DNA of 64,000 bases, taken from NCBI GenBank assembly GCA_036426205.1, contig CM071573.1, positions 72,576,580 through 72,640,579 on the forward strand. Reading direction: 5' to 3'. Below, piece after piece: positions 11,847-22,778 of this stretch (positions within the stretch are counted from its first letter, which is position 1; each line of letters opens with the position of its first letter). This DNA comes from Ascaphus truei. Its lineage: Eukaryota; Chordata; Amphibia; Anura; Ascaphidae. Under the pieces are notes generated by a model. It was not told the DNA's origin. It did no database searches and saw only the letters and a list, made by a program, of their open reading frames with translations. The translations under genes were made by a program, and so were the position numbers.

Positions 11847-12320
11847 CAGGGCCGCTAACAGCTTTCCCTTGGCCTTAGACTACAGTTTCCACCATTACCC
11901 CCCACGTCGACGGCCTTGCCTCTTCTTTTCCTCTACCCCCTTAAACACCTTGCTCTCTCACTCGCCTCTATTTCTCTCACCCTTCTCGCACTCCCACCTC
12001 TATCATCCTCTCCTTCCACTCATGTATTTCCATCCACTTACTGTCCCTCTCTCCGCACAACCTCTGTATCTCACTCCCCACTCTGTCTCGCTCACTCTCC
12101 CCTCTCTCTCACTCTTCCAGTCTGTTTCTCTCCCCCCTCTCTATCACTCACCCCTCTCTTACTCGTCTCCCTCTATTTTACTCTTCCTCCCTATCACTCC
12201 CCCACATCTCTCTTTCCTCCCTCAATTTTTCTCTCTCTCATTCCCCCACCTCTCTCCAGGGGCGGGCTGTCCTGACAGGCAATTTTCTCCTGGGCTGGTC
12301 AGATTTTGAATGTGGCCAGG
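11847..12320 (+). mobile_element. hAT-like miniature element end carrying a polypyrimidine tract
   Basis: Starts CAGGGCCGCTAACAG, the same end as the element at 58226 (CAGGGCCGTTAACAG). From about 11930 to 12255 it is a C/T-rich tract (CTCTCTCAC-type units), then a conserved non-repetitive piece containing GGGGCGGGCTGTCC. The right end is not visible and was probably lost where the gypsy LTR remnant begins at 12321. The Ser/Pro-rich frames across the tract are compositional. Confidence 0.5.
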
Positions 12321-12382
12321 TCTCCATGTCCCCTTACCTCCTGCTACGGCTGCGACTGGCAGCGGAGGCTGGGGAGAGTCGG
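12321..12382 (+). repeat. Internal piece of the LTR fused to pol
   Basis: This segment (from GTCCCCTTACC to GGCTGGGGAGAGT) aligns with 15388-15441 near the start of the 3' LTR, with only small differences. It is followed at once by reverse transcriptase codons, so a deletion removed the rest of the 5' LTR, the leader, gag, protease and the front of reverse transcriptase. Confidence 0.6.
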
Positions 12383-13219
12383 TTCTGCCGCACATCAGTG
12401 ATCTATGTGGGACACATTGTGTCCATGGATGGAATACCTACCGACCGCATTAAAGTCGAAGCCGTGGTGAACTGGCCGAGACCAGAAAACATAATGGAGC
12501 TACGCTCCTTCTTAGGATTCTGCAGGTACTGTCGTCGCTTCGAAGACAAGTGGATGTCCGCCTGTGAAAAGGCATTTATCGGCCTAAAGAAAAGCCTAAC
12601 GGAGGTGCCCGTTCTAGCTTACGCCGATCCCGAGCAGCCATATATCCTTTACGTGGAAGCAAGCTTTAATGGCCTAGGTGCGATCTTGCACCAGAAGTAC
12701 CCAGCGGGCCTCAGACTAGTAGCATATGTCAATTGTAACTGGACTCCCAGCGAGCAAAATTACCCCGTCCACAAGCTGGAATTCCTTGCCCTCAAGTGGG
12801 CAATTGTGGACAAACTTCATGACAATCTGTATGGAGTCACAGTCGAAGTGCGAACGGACAACAATCCGTTGACGTACATTTTGATATCCGCCAAACTGGA
12901 TGCCACTAGCCAAAGATGGCTGCCGGTCCTCTCTAACTACCAGTTTACATTGAAGTATAAACCGGGGCCCCTGAACATCAGAGCCGATGCGCTGTCCAGA
13001 AGTCTGGGAATGAGTACCACACCGGACAATGGCTTCTGGGAAGAAATCCCTGGACTAGGGATACGGGCTATGTGCACGAGGGAAGCCGTCGCGGAAGACA
13101 AAGTGGCCTTCTCAGAACTGAGGTTTGCAGACTCCCTGGGATGGCAATCCATGACTCTCCCTGCCGCCTATTGCCACCCAGATGGCATTAATGTCACCAC
13201 AGACAAAATCATTCCATAG
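12326..13219 (+). pseudogene. RT C-terminus and RNase H of the second gypsy element
   Basis: 297 codons are open. The first about 20 come from LTR sequence. Then the end of reverse transcriptase (YVGHIVSMDGI, LRSFLGFCRYCRRF), the connection (ACEKAFIGLKKSL), and RNase H: LYVEASFNGLGA, KLEFLALKWAI, RTDNNPLTYI and a DALSR end. The first catalytic RNase H Asp reads Glu in the YVEAS motif; the Glu and second Asp are kept. The frame continues into the linker before integrase and ends at a TAG (13217-13219). Confidence 0.85.
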
Positions 13220-15200
13220 AAAGAACTGGTACTGTACCAGATAAGAGACCCGGTGGCTGGAGCCATCCGCCAAGCCATTCAGCAGGACAAGCCCTCGTTG
13301 GTGAAACTTGCTCCCAACAGACACGTTTGCTGTAATAATGCGTGAGTGGGACAAATTTGAGATCGACAAGGGTCTTCTTTATCGGGTGGTTTATTACCAT
13401 ACCATTTAAAACCAGAGACAGAACATGAAACACAGACAGAGCTCAGTGCACATCCAGTGAAACTTATACACGGTACAGTGTCTAAATATATATTTATAGA
13501 TATCTATTAAATAAAATGGTCTTTTAGTTTAACATTTTGGCCAAAGTGTTGTAAGCCCTTGAGCTACTACACGGCAGACCATATCTCAAGGTGTGGTAAG
13601 TTTCACTGGATGTGCACTGAGCTCTGTCTGTGTTTCATGTTCTGTCTCTGGTATTAAATATATAATTCCATGCTCAGTAGCACTCCTCTGTGACACTTAT
13701 ATGCTTATATATATATGTTGTGGTTATTTTGGGGGTTCAATATGAGCTTGTAGGTGCCCTGCATGTTTTATTACCATACCACCCAGATAGAAGGCAACTG
13801 GTTCTACCCAGGAACCTACAACATATGGTCCTATGATCACTACACGATGACTATGGGCACCTTGGAGTAGATAAGACCTTCGGTCTAAAACGAGACCGGT
13901 TCTTCTGGCCTCGGATGAAGGAATCGGTGGAACACCATTGCTGCAGATGCTCAAGATGTATACAGCAGAAGACATTGCCTAATAGAGCAGCTCCAATGGC
14001 CCATCTGAAAAGCTCGGGCCCTCTAGACCTGGTGTGCATGGACTTCTTATGTATAGAGCCAGACTGAACTGGAAACGTACTCGTGATCACAGACCAATAC
14101 ACCTGTTACGCCCAAGCCTTTCCAACCAAAGACCAGAAGGCCATTACGATGGCCAAGATATTATGGGAACTATATTTCATGCATTACTGAAGCTACTCAA
14201 TATAGACAAGTCCTGAACAACTCCTTACCATCTGTAGGGGGATGCTCTACCCGAGAGGTTCAACCGGACCCTCCTCGACATGCTCAGCATGCTAAAAGGC
14301 TTTTAGAAGACCGAGTGGAGCAAACACGTGGAGTCCTTAGTGCATGCATATAATTGAACTAGACACAAATCTACAGGCTTCACTCCCTACTTCTTAAAGT
14401 TCGGGCGAGAAGCACGGCTGCCCATGGATATACGTCTGAGAGTATTGACCGATGGGGTAACCAACAGCATGCATTTCAAGTATGTACAACAGCTCCAAGA
14501 AAGCCTGCAGAGTGCTTATTAATTAGCAGGGAAAGCAACAGCCATCTGAATGCTTGCCACAAACGGCAAAATGACCATGAGGTCCACCATCAGGAAATTC
14601 GTCCTAGAGACGCCGTTCTCCTCCGCAATTTAGGAATACCTGGCAAAACACAAACAGGACGACTGTTGCCGTGATGGAATATTCGAAGAGGAATCTCAGA
14701 TGCCGGTCTCCCTGTCTACCGCATACGTGATGCAGAGGGTAGGGTAAAGGTCTGGCACTGCAACAACTTACTGCCTATCCCTCAAGTGGGAGATACGGGA
14801 CCCAAAATAGAGACTACACCATTGGCCGATGAGCCAGAGGGATCTGACCTGAATTCAGAGACAGAAACAACAAAGGATAGGACCCTCTAATAGGGCAGAC
14901 CAAAATCAAGGGGCACCTCCCAAAAGAGCAACGGGTCATGGGCCCAGGCAGCATGCACCTGCTCTGTTTGCTCCAATGAGCCCTCCTCTTGATCCCAGGA
15001 GTCCTTATTTCATACCAGCTAGAGACATTCCAGAGACTGTTGTACCCCCAATGAGAAAGACTGAGCCTCAAGCTTACGTTTACTACTCCGCAGAGGTAGT
15101 TGCAGAAGAGCTTTGCAGAAGCCAACGAGTAAGGCACCCTCCCAACCGGGTAGCCTATCATTCATTAGGGGCACCCCACTACGAATCTCGTAGTGGTCTC
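13220..15200 (+). pseudogene. Integrase region of the second gypsy element, heavily degraded
   Basis: Pieces in several frames. A HHCC zinc finger at about 13842-13960 (YGHLGVDKT, FFWPRM, two Cys pairs). A core start with catalytic Asp near 14035 (CMDFLC). A DALPERFNRTLLDML motif near 14240 holding the Glu region. The segment with the second Asp appears to be deleted between about 14190 and 14220. Later motifs include FTPYFLKFGREARLP (14380-14420) and a basic SQRVRHPPNRVAYHSLG-like tail ending near 15190. Many stops and frame changes; non-functional. Confidence 0.8.
13405..13766. mobile_element. Foldback (hairpin) element with 15 bp target duplication
   Basis: A 362 bp insertion in the integrase region. 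It is flanked by identical 15 bp copies of TTTATTACCATACCA (13390-13404 and 13767-13781), and removing it restores a continuous reading frame. Inside, 13411-13466 and 13597-13652 are perfect 56 bp inverted repeats. The rest is AT-rich with no open frame. The duplication length is typical of LINE or Penelope-type retroposition rather than of DNA transposons. Confidence 0.8.
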
Positions 15201-15360
15201 GGAGTAAGATAAGATTGGTGATTGTTATGTTCACTGAAATATATAACCTGATTTAAAGCCGTTGCTGTGTTAAGTTGTATATATATTATTGCATTTTTAT
15301 TATATAAAACTTATGTTAATAGTTATGTTGTTTCCAAGCGGGGATGTTGGTTCTTTCACC

Positions 15361-15370
15361 AGGGGGAGAA
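15361..15370 (+). other. Polypurine tract of the second gypsy element
   Basis: AGGGGGAGAA directly before the TGCGACC start of the 3' LTR, in the expected place for the plus-strand primer. Confidence 0.7.
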
Positions 15371-16731
15371 TGCGACCATTTCCCCCTGGGTCCCCTTGAC
15401 CTGCTGCGGCTGTGACTGAAAGCTGGGGCTGGGGAGAGTGCGGGAAGGTGCGAGGCTGCGTTCGGCAGGTGCCTGGGAAGTGCGGGGGCCGATGGAAGGG
15501 AGACCGGTTCACCAAAGGCCCCCGGTGGCTCCCTTCACAGGGTGCCACCATGTTGGTATGCATGCGCATGAGCGAGGGAGGCGTGCGCATGCACAGATGG
15601 CAGGAACAGCAGCGGCCATTACCGAATAAGGACTGCAGGGGAACTATAGTTCCCATCAGCCCCCGGGGCTGTGGATCACCTGCTGCTAGACAGCCAATAG
15701 GGCACCAGGATTTCCCTGCTCAGAGAGTTGTTACATTTGCTGCGCTGTGAGCCACGCCAGTCGGAGCTGGGATAGAGAAGGGTAAGGTTGTGCTCAGGGT
15801 TCCAGTGGCCCCTGAGCTAGGCCAGAGACCCCCTTATAGGCTCCAGCTAGATCCCGACTCCCCCTATAAGTTTGTGGCTGCTACAGGGACCAGCCCATTA
15901 GCTAGGGACACTGCCCCTGTAGTTGCATAGTATCAAGGACACAGCAGGACACCACGCAGTAATTACGGCCTGTAGTCTGGGACCAGACCACCACACAGAG
16001 ACTCTCATGGTGGGACCCTCCAGCTTGATACCACCCCACGTGTAGTTCGGACTCGACAGTGGCGACAGTGTGGGACAGAAGGGCCCCTTTCTTCAGTCAG
16101 CGGTACCAGGTGCTATCAGAAAGTCAACAAGTGCACCAACTATGCACTCTCACGGTAGACAGCGCTCTCAGACACTTTGGGGTGGGTTGGTTCTTGTGGA
16201 CACCAGGGTGGTTAGGTGCCCAGGGCACCTCAGTACGTTGGAGAAGAACCTACCAGAGGGTGGACACAGAGGTTTAACAGTTGGGTACAGCAGGAGTGCG
16301 CAAACTTTTAAGTTTGCGCCCCCTTGTCTCCGCTCCCCCTTGCCTATGCCCCCCTCCTTACCTGCTCTCAGGCTCCACGCGTCATATGACGTCACAACGT
16401 CATGTGACGCGTTGTCATGGCAACGCGTCAGGGAAGAGCCGGCTGAGAGCAGAGCCGGTGTGAGGCTTGTGTTATATGCATTATAGTAGACCAAGTTGCA
16501 TGCAGTAAAACTGTTATTACCCTCTGTGCGTAATTATTGTATTGGATCATGAGAAGGGTTTATCCGGCGCTGTCAGGATACCTCACAGGTGGAGGCCCCA
16601 TCACCGGATGTTCCTGGCACACCCCAGGCTCCCAGCAGCAAAAGTTCAGGCCTCCTGTGAGTCGCAGGTAAAACACCACATACACTCAGTAGTAGCCATA
16701 TCTTCCAGAGGGTGGGGGAAATAGTGCTACA
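15371..16731 (+). repeat. Long 3' LTR of the second gypsy element
   Basis: Begins TGCGACC after the polypurine tract and probably ends at GTGCTACA (16724-16731). The right end is supported by the related LTR ending GGGCTACA at 22277. It is about 1.36 kb including a hAT-like insertion at 16299-16440. It shares blocks with the 20.69-22.28 kb LTR, such as a GGAACTATAGTTCCCA versus GGACTACAATTCCCA block and a CCAGGCTCCCAGC block near the right end. Confidence 0.6.
16299..16440. mobile_element. hAT-like miniature element fragment
   Basis: Starts CAGGAGTGCGCAAACTTTT, a typical hAT end (CAGNNGTGNNCAAACT), and contains palindromic GACGTCA/GCGTCA-rich sequence similar to the complete element at 17887-18193. 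The right end and an 8 bp target duplication are not identifiable, so it is probably truncated. Confidence 0.45.
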
Positions 16732-16739
16732 TGAATAAT

Positions 16740-17340
16740 TGGGTCGGTTAGAGGGAGGAGATAAGCAGCTTCTCCTCTACCAGGCCAGATCCTCTCTGCA
16801 TCAGTGTGCTGGTAATGGTATGTATATGCAGGGCTGATGATGAGGGGAGAGCCAGGACAAGTGTCCCAAGCCCAGCAACTCTAGTGAGCCCGTCCGGCGA
16901 CACCAGAAGCTTAGGAAAAAAGCAACAAAGCTGCTCATCCCTCCCCCTCTGTGACAGGCCGGCCTGTCACTTAACCAGGGACAGCCAGTGAGGCTGCACA
17001 TTCCTTCTCCTGCCTGCTACTATAGGAGGAAGCTGCCAGGCAGGGGCGGGTCTCCACACTACAGCTCCGGCTGTTTCTTCCCTGCTTCAACCTCTGCGGC
17101 TCTGGGCAGGAGCTGAATAAGCAGCAGCCTCCCCCACTCACGTGTCTGAAACCGGAAACAGCTCCCCACTCCCCACTAATCCTCCAGACCCACTGTAAGT
17201 ACAGGCAGAAATGCGCAGGGGTTATTGGCAGTGTGTGGAGGGTGGGGAAGAGGTTAATATAGATGTAAATCCCTTTATTTGATACCTTTACAAGCACCCA
17301 GGCTCAGTGTTATTAAAGTGGGGATATTGCAGAGCAAATG
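16740..17340. other. Unassigned GC-richer DNA
   Basis: No recognised gene. The part 16950-17200 is relatively GC-rich and ends in a splice-donor-like CTGTAAGTAC near 17192. There is nothing else to support an exon. Confidence 0.4.
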
Positions 17341-17474
17341 AGTACTTCAGTATTAGGTGATACCTTTTTTATTTGGACTAACAATTAATATTATCATATC
17401 CTGCACATATTATTGTATAATTTCAATTATTAGTCCGAATAAAAAAGGTATCGCCTACAGTAATACTGAATGAC
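17341..17474. repeat. Short foldback, Penelope/hammerhead-type repeat family
   Basis: Inverted repeats of about 45-50 bp (17341-17386 and 17425-17474) around a 38 bp AT-rich loop. The arms contain GATACCTTTTTTATTTGGACTAACAA, resembling the ATACCTTTTATTGGACCAAC-type arms of the foldback at 60242-60445. Confidence 0.7.
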
Positions 17475-17886
17475 TAATTTATTCTGCATATCATAACTGG
17501 AATAACATTTATTTATTTATTTATAACATGTTTTACCTGGAAGTGATACATTGACAGTTACCTCTCGTTTTCACGTATGTTCTGGGACATGGCTATTTCT
17601 ATTCAATTCATTAAGTCGGAATGCAACTGAAACGTGCCTTGAGAAAGCATTCTTGCGCGTCGGCATCTCACGTGCACGCGCAGAGTTCCCACGCTACAGC
17701 ACGGAACAGATAAGTAACATTGTCATGGATCTCTGCCCATGAATACTTTTGCTCTACCTATGTTAGACCCGATGGTCAAGGGGAGCGCTCCGAGGGGACA
17801 GGTAGCCATACCATATACAATCAGCGTCACTGGTAGGCTACATGCTTTGTTGAGTCTGGTACATAGATAGTTTTTGTGTATTAGGA

Positions 17887-18193
17887 CAGCAGTGCACAAA
17901 CTGGGGGGTACAAGACTTTTTGGGGGGTGCTGCTCACTTACCCGGCTTCCATGTTCACTCGTCTCCATGACAACGGGCGTCAAATATTTGACATGACGTC
18001 ACATGACCCCGTGGCATGATTTGACGCCCGTTGCTATGGAGACGTGGTATCAAATGACGTTGTGGGTCACATGATGAGATGTCATATGACCCTAAAGCAT
18101 AATTTTACGCTGCCGGGGGGGGGGGGGGGGGGCGCGACTCAGGGGGAGAGAAGGCAGGGGGGGGGCGCGGCGCAGGAAGTTTCCACACCCCTG
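17887..18193. mobile_element. Non-autonomous hAT element (MITE) with 8 bp target duplication
   Basis: 307 bp, ends CAGCAGTGCACAAACT and AAGTTTCCACACCCCTG, flanked by perfect 8 bp repeats TATTAGGA (17879-17886 and 18194-18201). Target length and ends define a hAT element. The interior has palindromic TGACGTCA and a long G run (about 18114-18132) and no coding capacity. Confidence 0.9.
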
Positions 18194-18201
18194 TATTAGG
18201 A

Positions 18202-19290
18202 TATCTGGCTGATGATTTTCTATATTTCCCTGACATACTGATGAGAGCACCACTTGAGATGTAGAGGGTACTGATCCCTAACGCTATATAGTCGATCCTA
18301 ATGTGCCTTATTTTTGTCTTTCCTCAGGCTACACTTTCACCCTGAGGTTTCTTTGTACTCACCATCTACCAGTATATCCAGGTATATTCGTCTAGCATGT
18401 GAACTATTTATAGAGCATTTGGACTGGACTTGACATTATACCATACATATATGGGTCTTTACTTTTGTACAGCACGTAGTCATGTGCCTACCTTGTATAG
18501 CGACTTTGTCACAGTGACAGACTCCTACACTACTAGCAGTGTGCGCTTTACTACACACACGTCTCTAACTATTCCCCTCCTAGATCACCTATACTGGTTT
18601 AGTGCGTACACCTAGCACTACAGTGTTATATGTACATCACACACTGCAGCCAGTACATCTGGTGAGTGTGGGCAATTAGGAAGTTGTGTATACTATTCCT
18701 ACACCCAACTATATAGGGTTATACTGCTTTAGGATATGGGAGAGCCCCTGATTGGGAGCTCTACATTGTATATGGTTATTAGCACCCACCCCTTTATTTA
18801 GATTGCTCATACTATAAAAAATTATACGTTTATTATTGATATTTTGAATAGACAAGTTATTATACTGTTCACCTACTATTTAGTCATTGTGACTTATCCA
18901 GTACACCTAACGTAGTGTTTCTCTGTGGATCTTGAGTGTCAATTTTTATTTTAATATCCATTATGTTATTAGATATTGTAATAAAATAGTTTTTTAATTA
19001 CTTCATAATCATCCAGACGGTGGTTGAGTGCCCATACTGGGTTTCTTTCTTCTATTTAGTATACGCTAGGACTGCAATTGGGCAGAAAATTGTGGTCAGA
19101 ACACTGTGAGGTCATCAGTGACATCAGAATGGGAAGGTTGGGTTAAGTTGTAGCTGCTGGCAATTGCCTGGAGTAGTCATCTCTCATTGGTCAAAATACT
19201 GTATGCGTGGGGGGGGAGGGGGGTAGGTAAACTCAACTTCCCCAGTCCATCCCCACACTCCACCCCCCTTAATTTCTCCTGTCATCACAG
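18202..19290. other. Unassigned AT-rich DNA
   Basis: No gene or clear element ends seen. A G-rich run lies near 19208-19226. Confidence 0.5.
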
Positions 19291-19293
19291 TGC

Positions 19294-19325
19294 TGGACAA
19301 AGAACCTGTGTAGTTAGAAACGTCA
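19294..19325 (+). other. Degenerate hammerhead-like motif
   Basis: CTGGACAAAG, a TGTGTA loop between weakened arms, then TAGAAACGTCACG. This is the layout CTGANGA-stem-loop-GAAACGTC seen in hammerhead-bearing repeats, with core changes that should abolish cleavage. About 25 bases downstream is a TTAAATAAACTGG tail, as in related repeats. Confidence 0.35.
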
Positions 19326-19851
19326 CGCTATTCTTTCACCTTGTTGCATTAAATAAACTGGTGTTTAGTTTATAGCTAGAGAGTGTGGTGGACTTTCATT
19401 TGAACTGGGGGGGTTTCCCTGGTGCCCCATGAAGATTAGTAGTGACTGTTTTGTTTTATATTAGCTTTGTTTATCTGAGCTCTTTTTCACTTTTTGAGTG
19501 ATATAACACTTAGTTTGATATAATATTGGCTCTTTGGCGTGTATTTAACCCAATTCCCCCAATGCAATAGTGGACAGGCATGTTTCTGTGTTAAAAACAA
19601 AAGAAGCAGCGCAATACGCTCATCGTGAAGTATATCAAAACAATTATATTTGAAAAAGGGTAAATAATCTGCGTACACTGTACATAAAATCAGTCGATCA
19701 TAGTCATGTCATGTGATCACATATGTTACCGAACATCAGATTGGAATACTGGTCAGGAACAGGACCCTCAGATGGACAGCCGTGGATGGTCTCAGGAAGG
19801 TGTCTTCTTCCCTCACGGATGGTGGCTTCTCTCACAAACAGCACTATCAGT

Positions 19852-20117
19852 CAATACATAAAGCTTGGCCCCCTGCAGACGCACTTACCAGAACTTCCTC
19901 CTACTGTCTCTGTACGTTCTCGCTACCTACCAATTAGACTGTAAGCTCCTCGGAGCAGGGACTCCTCTTCCTTAATGTTACTTTTATGTCTAAAGCACTT
20001 ATTCCCATGATCTGTTATTTATATTATCTATTATTTATTTGATTACCACATGTATTACTACTGTGAAGCGCTATGTACATTAATGGCGCTATATAAATAA
20101 AGACATACAATACAATT
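19852..20117 (+). repeat. SINE/LINE tail repeat, copy 1
   Basis: Runs from AATACATAAAGCTTGGCCCC to the tail GGCGCTATATAAATAAAGACATAC and matches 44549-44781, which lacks about 40 bp in the middle. The GCGCTATATAAATAAAG tail with simple-sequence end is a common dispersed vertebrate repeat terminus, probably the 3' end of a retroposon. Confidence 0.65.
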
Positions 20118-20689
20118 ATGGAACATGCGCCTAGTCAGAAGGACCTCCCCACAGCAGATGTAGAAAAAAAAGTCCCAAATCGTAGAGAATGTTTTTCTCT
20201 CTTTTACACTGTGGGACTGAATAGTCAATCAGTGATGGTAAGTCCACAGAATCATAGGATCACAGAAATATAGAACCACAGATCAAAATGATGTTCTTAT
20301 GGTCAATAGTGGAAGCCCCAGGCTAACATTGTCTGTGCAGTGCAACAAGTCAGCGACGTCACAGCTAGTTAAACCACAAGTGGGCGGTTCACCAGTAGAG
20401 CGTGACACTGAACTAGTTACACACACACAAGGTGTTAAGGCTTCAGGGTTACTGCAAAAGCTAAAATTAGCAGAAAAAGAGTAAAATCAAGTATCCTACG
20501 TGTTTCGTAGCTGTACCGCTACTTCAGGGAATAATTGAACGCTATCCCTCAGAGACACTAAATACCTGCTGAACTCTACGTATTGGCTGGCTAATTAGTC
20601 ATGGTCAGCCAATCGTATTCGCACAAGCGGCATCCGTGTCAGCTGAGACATAATAGCATTTAATACATATATAGCCCCGGTCTTATTTT
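20118..20689. other. Unassigned DNA with degenerate hammerhead-like motif at 20497-20527
   Basis: On the minus strand, CCTGAAGTAGC, a loop, GCTAC and GAAACACGTAGG show the same order as the intact motifs, but the CTGANGA box is shortened and stem III is altered. No coding sequence found. Confidence 0.35.
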
Positions 20690-22277
20690 GCCTCCAGAGA
20701 CCCCCTCTGTAGCGTGCCGAGCGATTGCGGGTGCCGCCGGAGGCAGCGACGGACCCGCCGGCACAACGCAAAGGTGGGGGCCGGAGCAGGGAGCGCTCCG
20801 AGTCCCCGGAGTCTCTGCGGCGTACCTGGCTAGCGGGGGCCGCCATGACAGGTTGCGCGAGCGTGCGCATTGGTCGCGCAGGCGCAGTAAGGGTAGCGCA
20901 AGCTGTCCCAATGCTAATGAGGTCCTGAGTGGACTACAATTCCCAGCAGCCTCTGGGGATTGCCCTTTCACCCACAGCCAGCCAACAAGTAGGGTTGTGC
21001 AGCTTCTCCTGTGGAGGAAGGCTACAATGTTGTGGGGACCACGTTTGGCAGTTGAAGCTGGGAGCAGGAAGGGGGTAGGGAGCAAGTGGCTCCTACACCA
21101 GTTCCCCAGATCCCAGCAGCCCCAATCCCCACCAGGTAGTGGGTAGGTACTGAGGGATGGCCCCTAGGTTAGGGACCCTGCCCTTAGGTGGTGCAGTCTT
21201 GTCAGTGTCACGGCTGGTAGTGTTGTGAGCGCTGACAAGTAGGCACAGTGTGTGTGTGCAGTGCGGTTGCTGCAGGTACCAAGTTGGTTGCAATGGGTTG
21301 CTGCAGGCACAGCGAGTGGGCAGTGCGGTTGCTGCAGGTACCGTGTGAGTGCAGTGGGTTGCTGCAGGTTCCGTGTGTGTGCAGTGCAGTTGCTGCAGGC
21401 ACCGAGTGAGTGCAGTGGGTTGCTGCAGGTTCAGAGTAGTGCAGTGCGTTTGCTGCAGAGGTTAGGGAGTAGTAGTCAGAGGGGACCCGGGTGGTGAAGA
21501 GAGAGGTAGTGTGGGTGCAGGGGGTCAGTGACCAACCTGCATAGGACAGGCTACCCCGTAGCCCCCTAGGAGTGTTCCCTGAAGACACCAAAGGTTGCTG
21601 TGCTGCAGGGACGGCCTATAGTAGTAGCGAGCATCACCCCTTACTGAGTACCAGCTAGGGACAAAGGGACAAGCGTGCGGAGCAGGTCTGCTGGCGAGTC
21701 GTCTGGGACCAGAAGGCTGGACATTGAGACCCAAGAGGCAGACCGCTGATTCATCTGACCCTTTGCGAAGAGGTACCGGTCACCGCCGTGACCGGAAGGT
21801 ACTATAACAACAAGTGCACCAACACCGGTCAACAGGCGCTGATCCCGCCCTAGGCTAAACTCTTTAGGAACACTGAGCGATTGGTTAAAGAACTGAGCCT
21901 ATACCATCACATTAATATATATGGACACGGTGTGTGGGGCACGCGGTGAGGGGACGGAGACGTTGCCTCTGATGAGAGTGGCTGAGCCACTAAGGTTACA
22001 CGTTACAGTTATACCGTTACAGTATAAGTGTATATGTTGTGTTATTGCTACCGTGCATTATTATTAGTAAAACCAGTTACAATCATATGGTGTTGTATGT
22101 TTCTTGCTCAGGGGAATCTAACATCACGGGGATCATGGGTAAGTGGAGGCGCTGCGCTAAGTAAGTGTATGAGTGTTACCCCAGGCTCCCAGCTAGCGGA
22201 GGCTCAGATCTCCTGGAGCCGTAGGTGTTGTACAGTGACCAGTAGTTCCTTTGGGAGGGTTCAGAAAAAGGGCTACA
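20690..22277 (+). mobile_element. Diverged long LTR related to the 15.4-16.7 kb LTR, probably solo
   Basis: GC-rich left part with CpG-rich sequence and CGCATGCGCA-like blocks, then ACTACAATTCCCAGCAG, a minisatellite (21236-21460) and a right end GGGCTACA. The order of conserved blocks matches the 3' LTR of the second gypsy element. The left boundary is approximate and no internal coding region or partner LTR adjoins it. Confidence 0.5.
21236..21460. repeat. Minisatellite inside an LTR
   Basis: About seven copies of a 30-33 bp unit with consensus GTGCAGTGNGTTGCTGCAGG followed by a variable TNCCGAGTGA-like part. Confidence 0.85.
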
Positions 22278-22778
22278 CATAGAATAATACATTCATTTAA
22301 AAAGATATATAAAAACATATACATATGATTCTCAAGGAATCTGCAATGAGAGAAACAGATATATTTAGAAATACTGCCAAAAACCAGCATAATAGAACTT
22401 CCATATAGGAGGAGGATGAACGAAACTAGTGTTAATATATAAAATTATATTATGTCAAATATATCGAATACCGTGAACATTGATAAGAACAAGATATCAC
22501 GACTGCAGTGTGACTTGGCTAGCAGTAGAGAAAGTAACTAATACAGACCAGACATCTATGTTTCTGTGTTGAAATCACAAATTATAAGACTATTAGTAGC
22601 ACTACTCTACAGGTGCCCAAGTGTTAGTGAAACGAAATATATATAAATGAAATACAAGTGTTAACAACAAATTATAAAGTGACAGTGAGCTAATAGAATA
22701 CAGAAAGACAAATATACTCAGCTGGTGCTGTACAAATAATTCACCCTTCACTTAGGGTAAAAGCAAAAGTCCAAAAAA

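Larger units (their letters stand above)
12321..16731 (+). mobile_element. Ty3/gypsy retrotransposon with conventional pol order, deleted and nested
   Basis: Plus-strand element: LTR remnant, end of reverse transcriptase, RNase H, integrase, polypurine tract, 3' LTR. All of gag, protease and most of reverse transcriptase are missing, and the LTR remnant is joined directly to mid-pol. A foldback element sits in the integrase region and a hAT-like fragment sits in the 3' LTR. The domain order contrasts with the Gmr1-like element 2 kb upstream on the other strand. Confidence 0.8.

Noticed and set aside
16950..17200. Possible first exon with splice donor CTGTAAGTAC
   Set aside because: One donor-like site and moderate GC content are not enough; no coding frame or acceptor partner.
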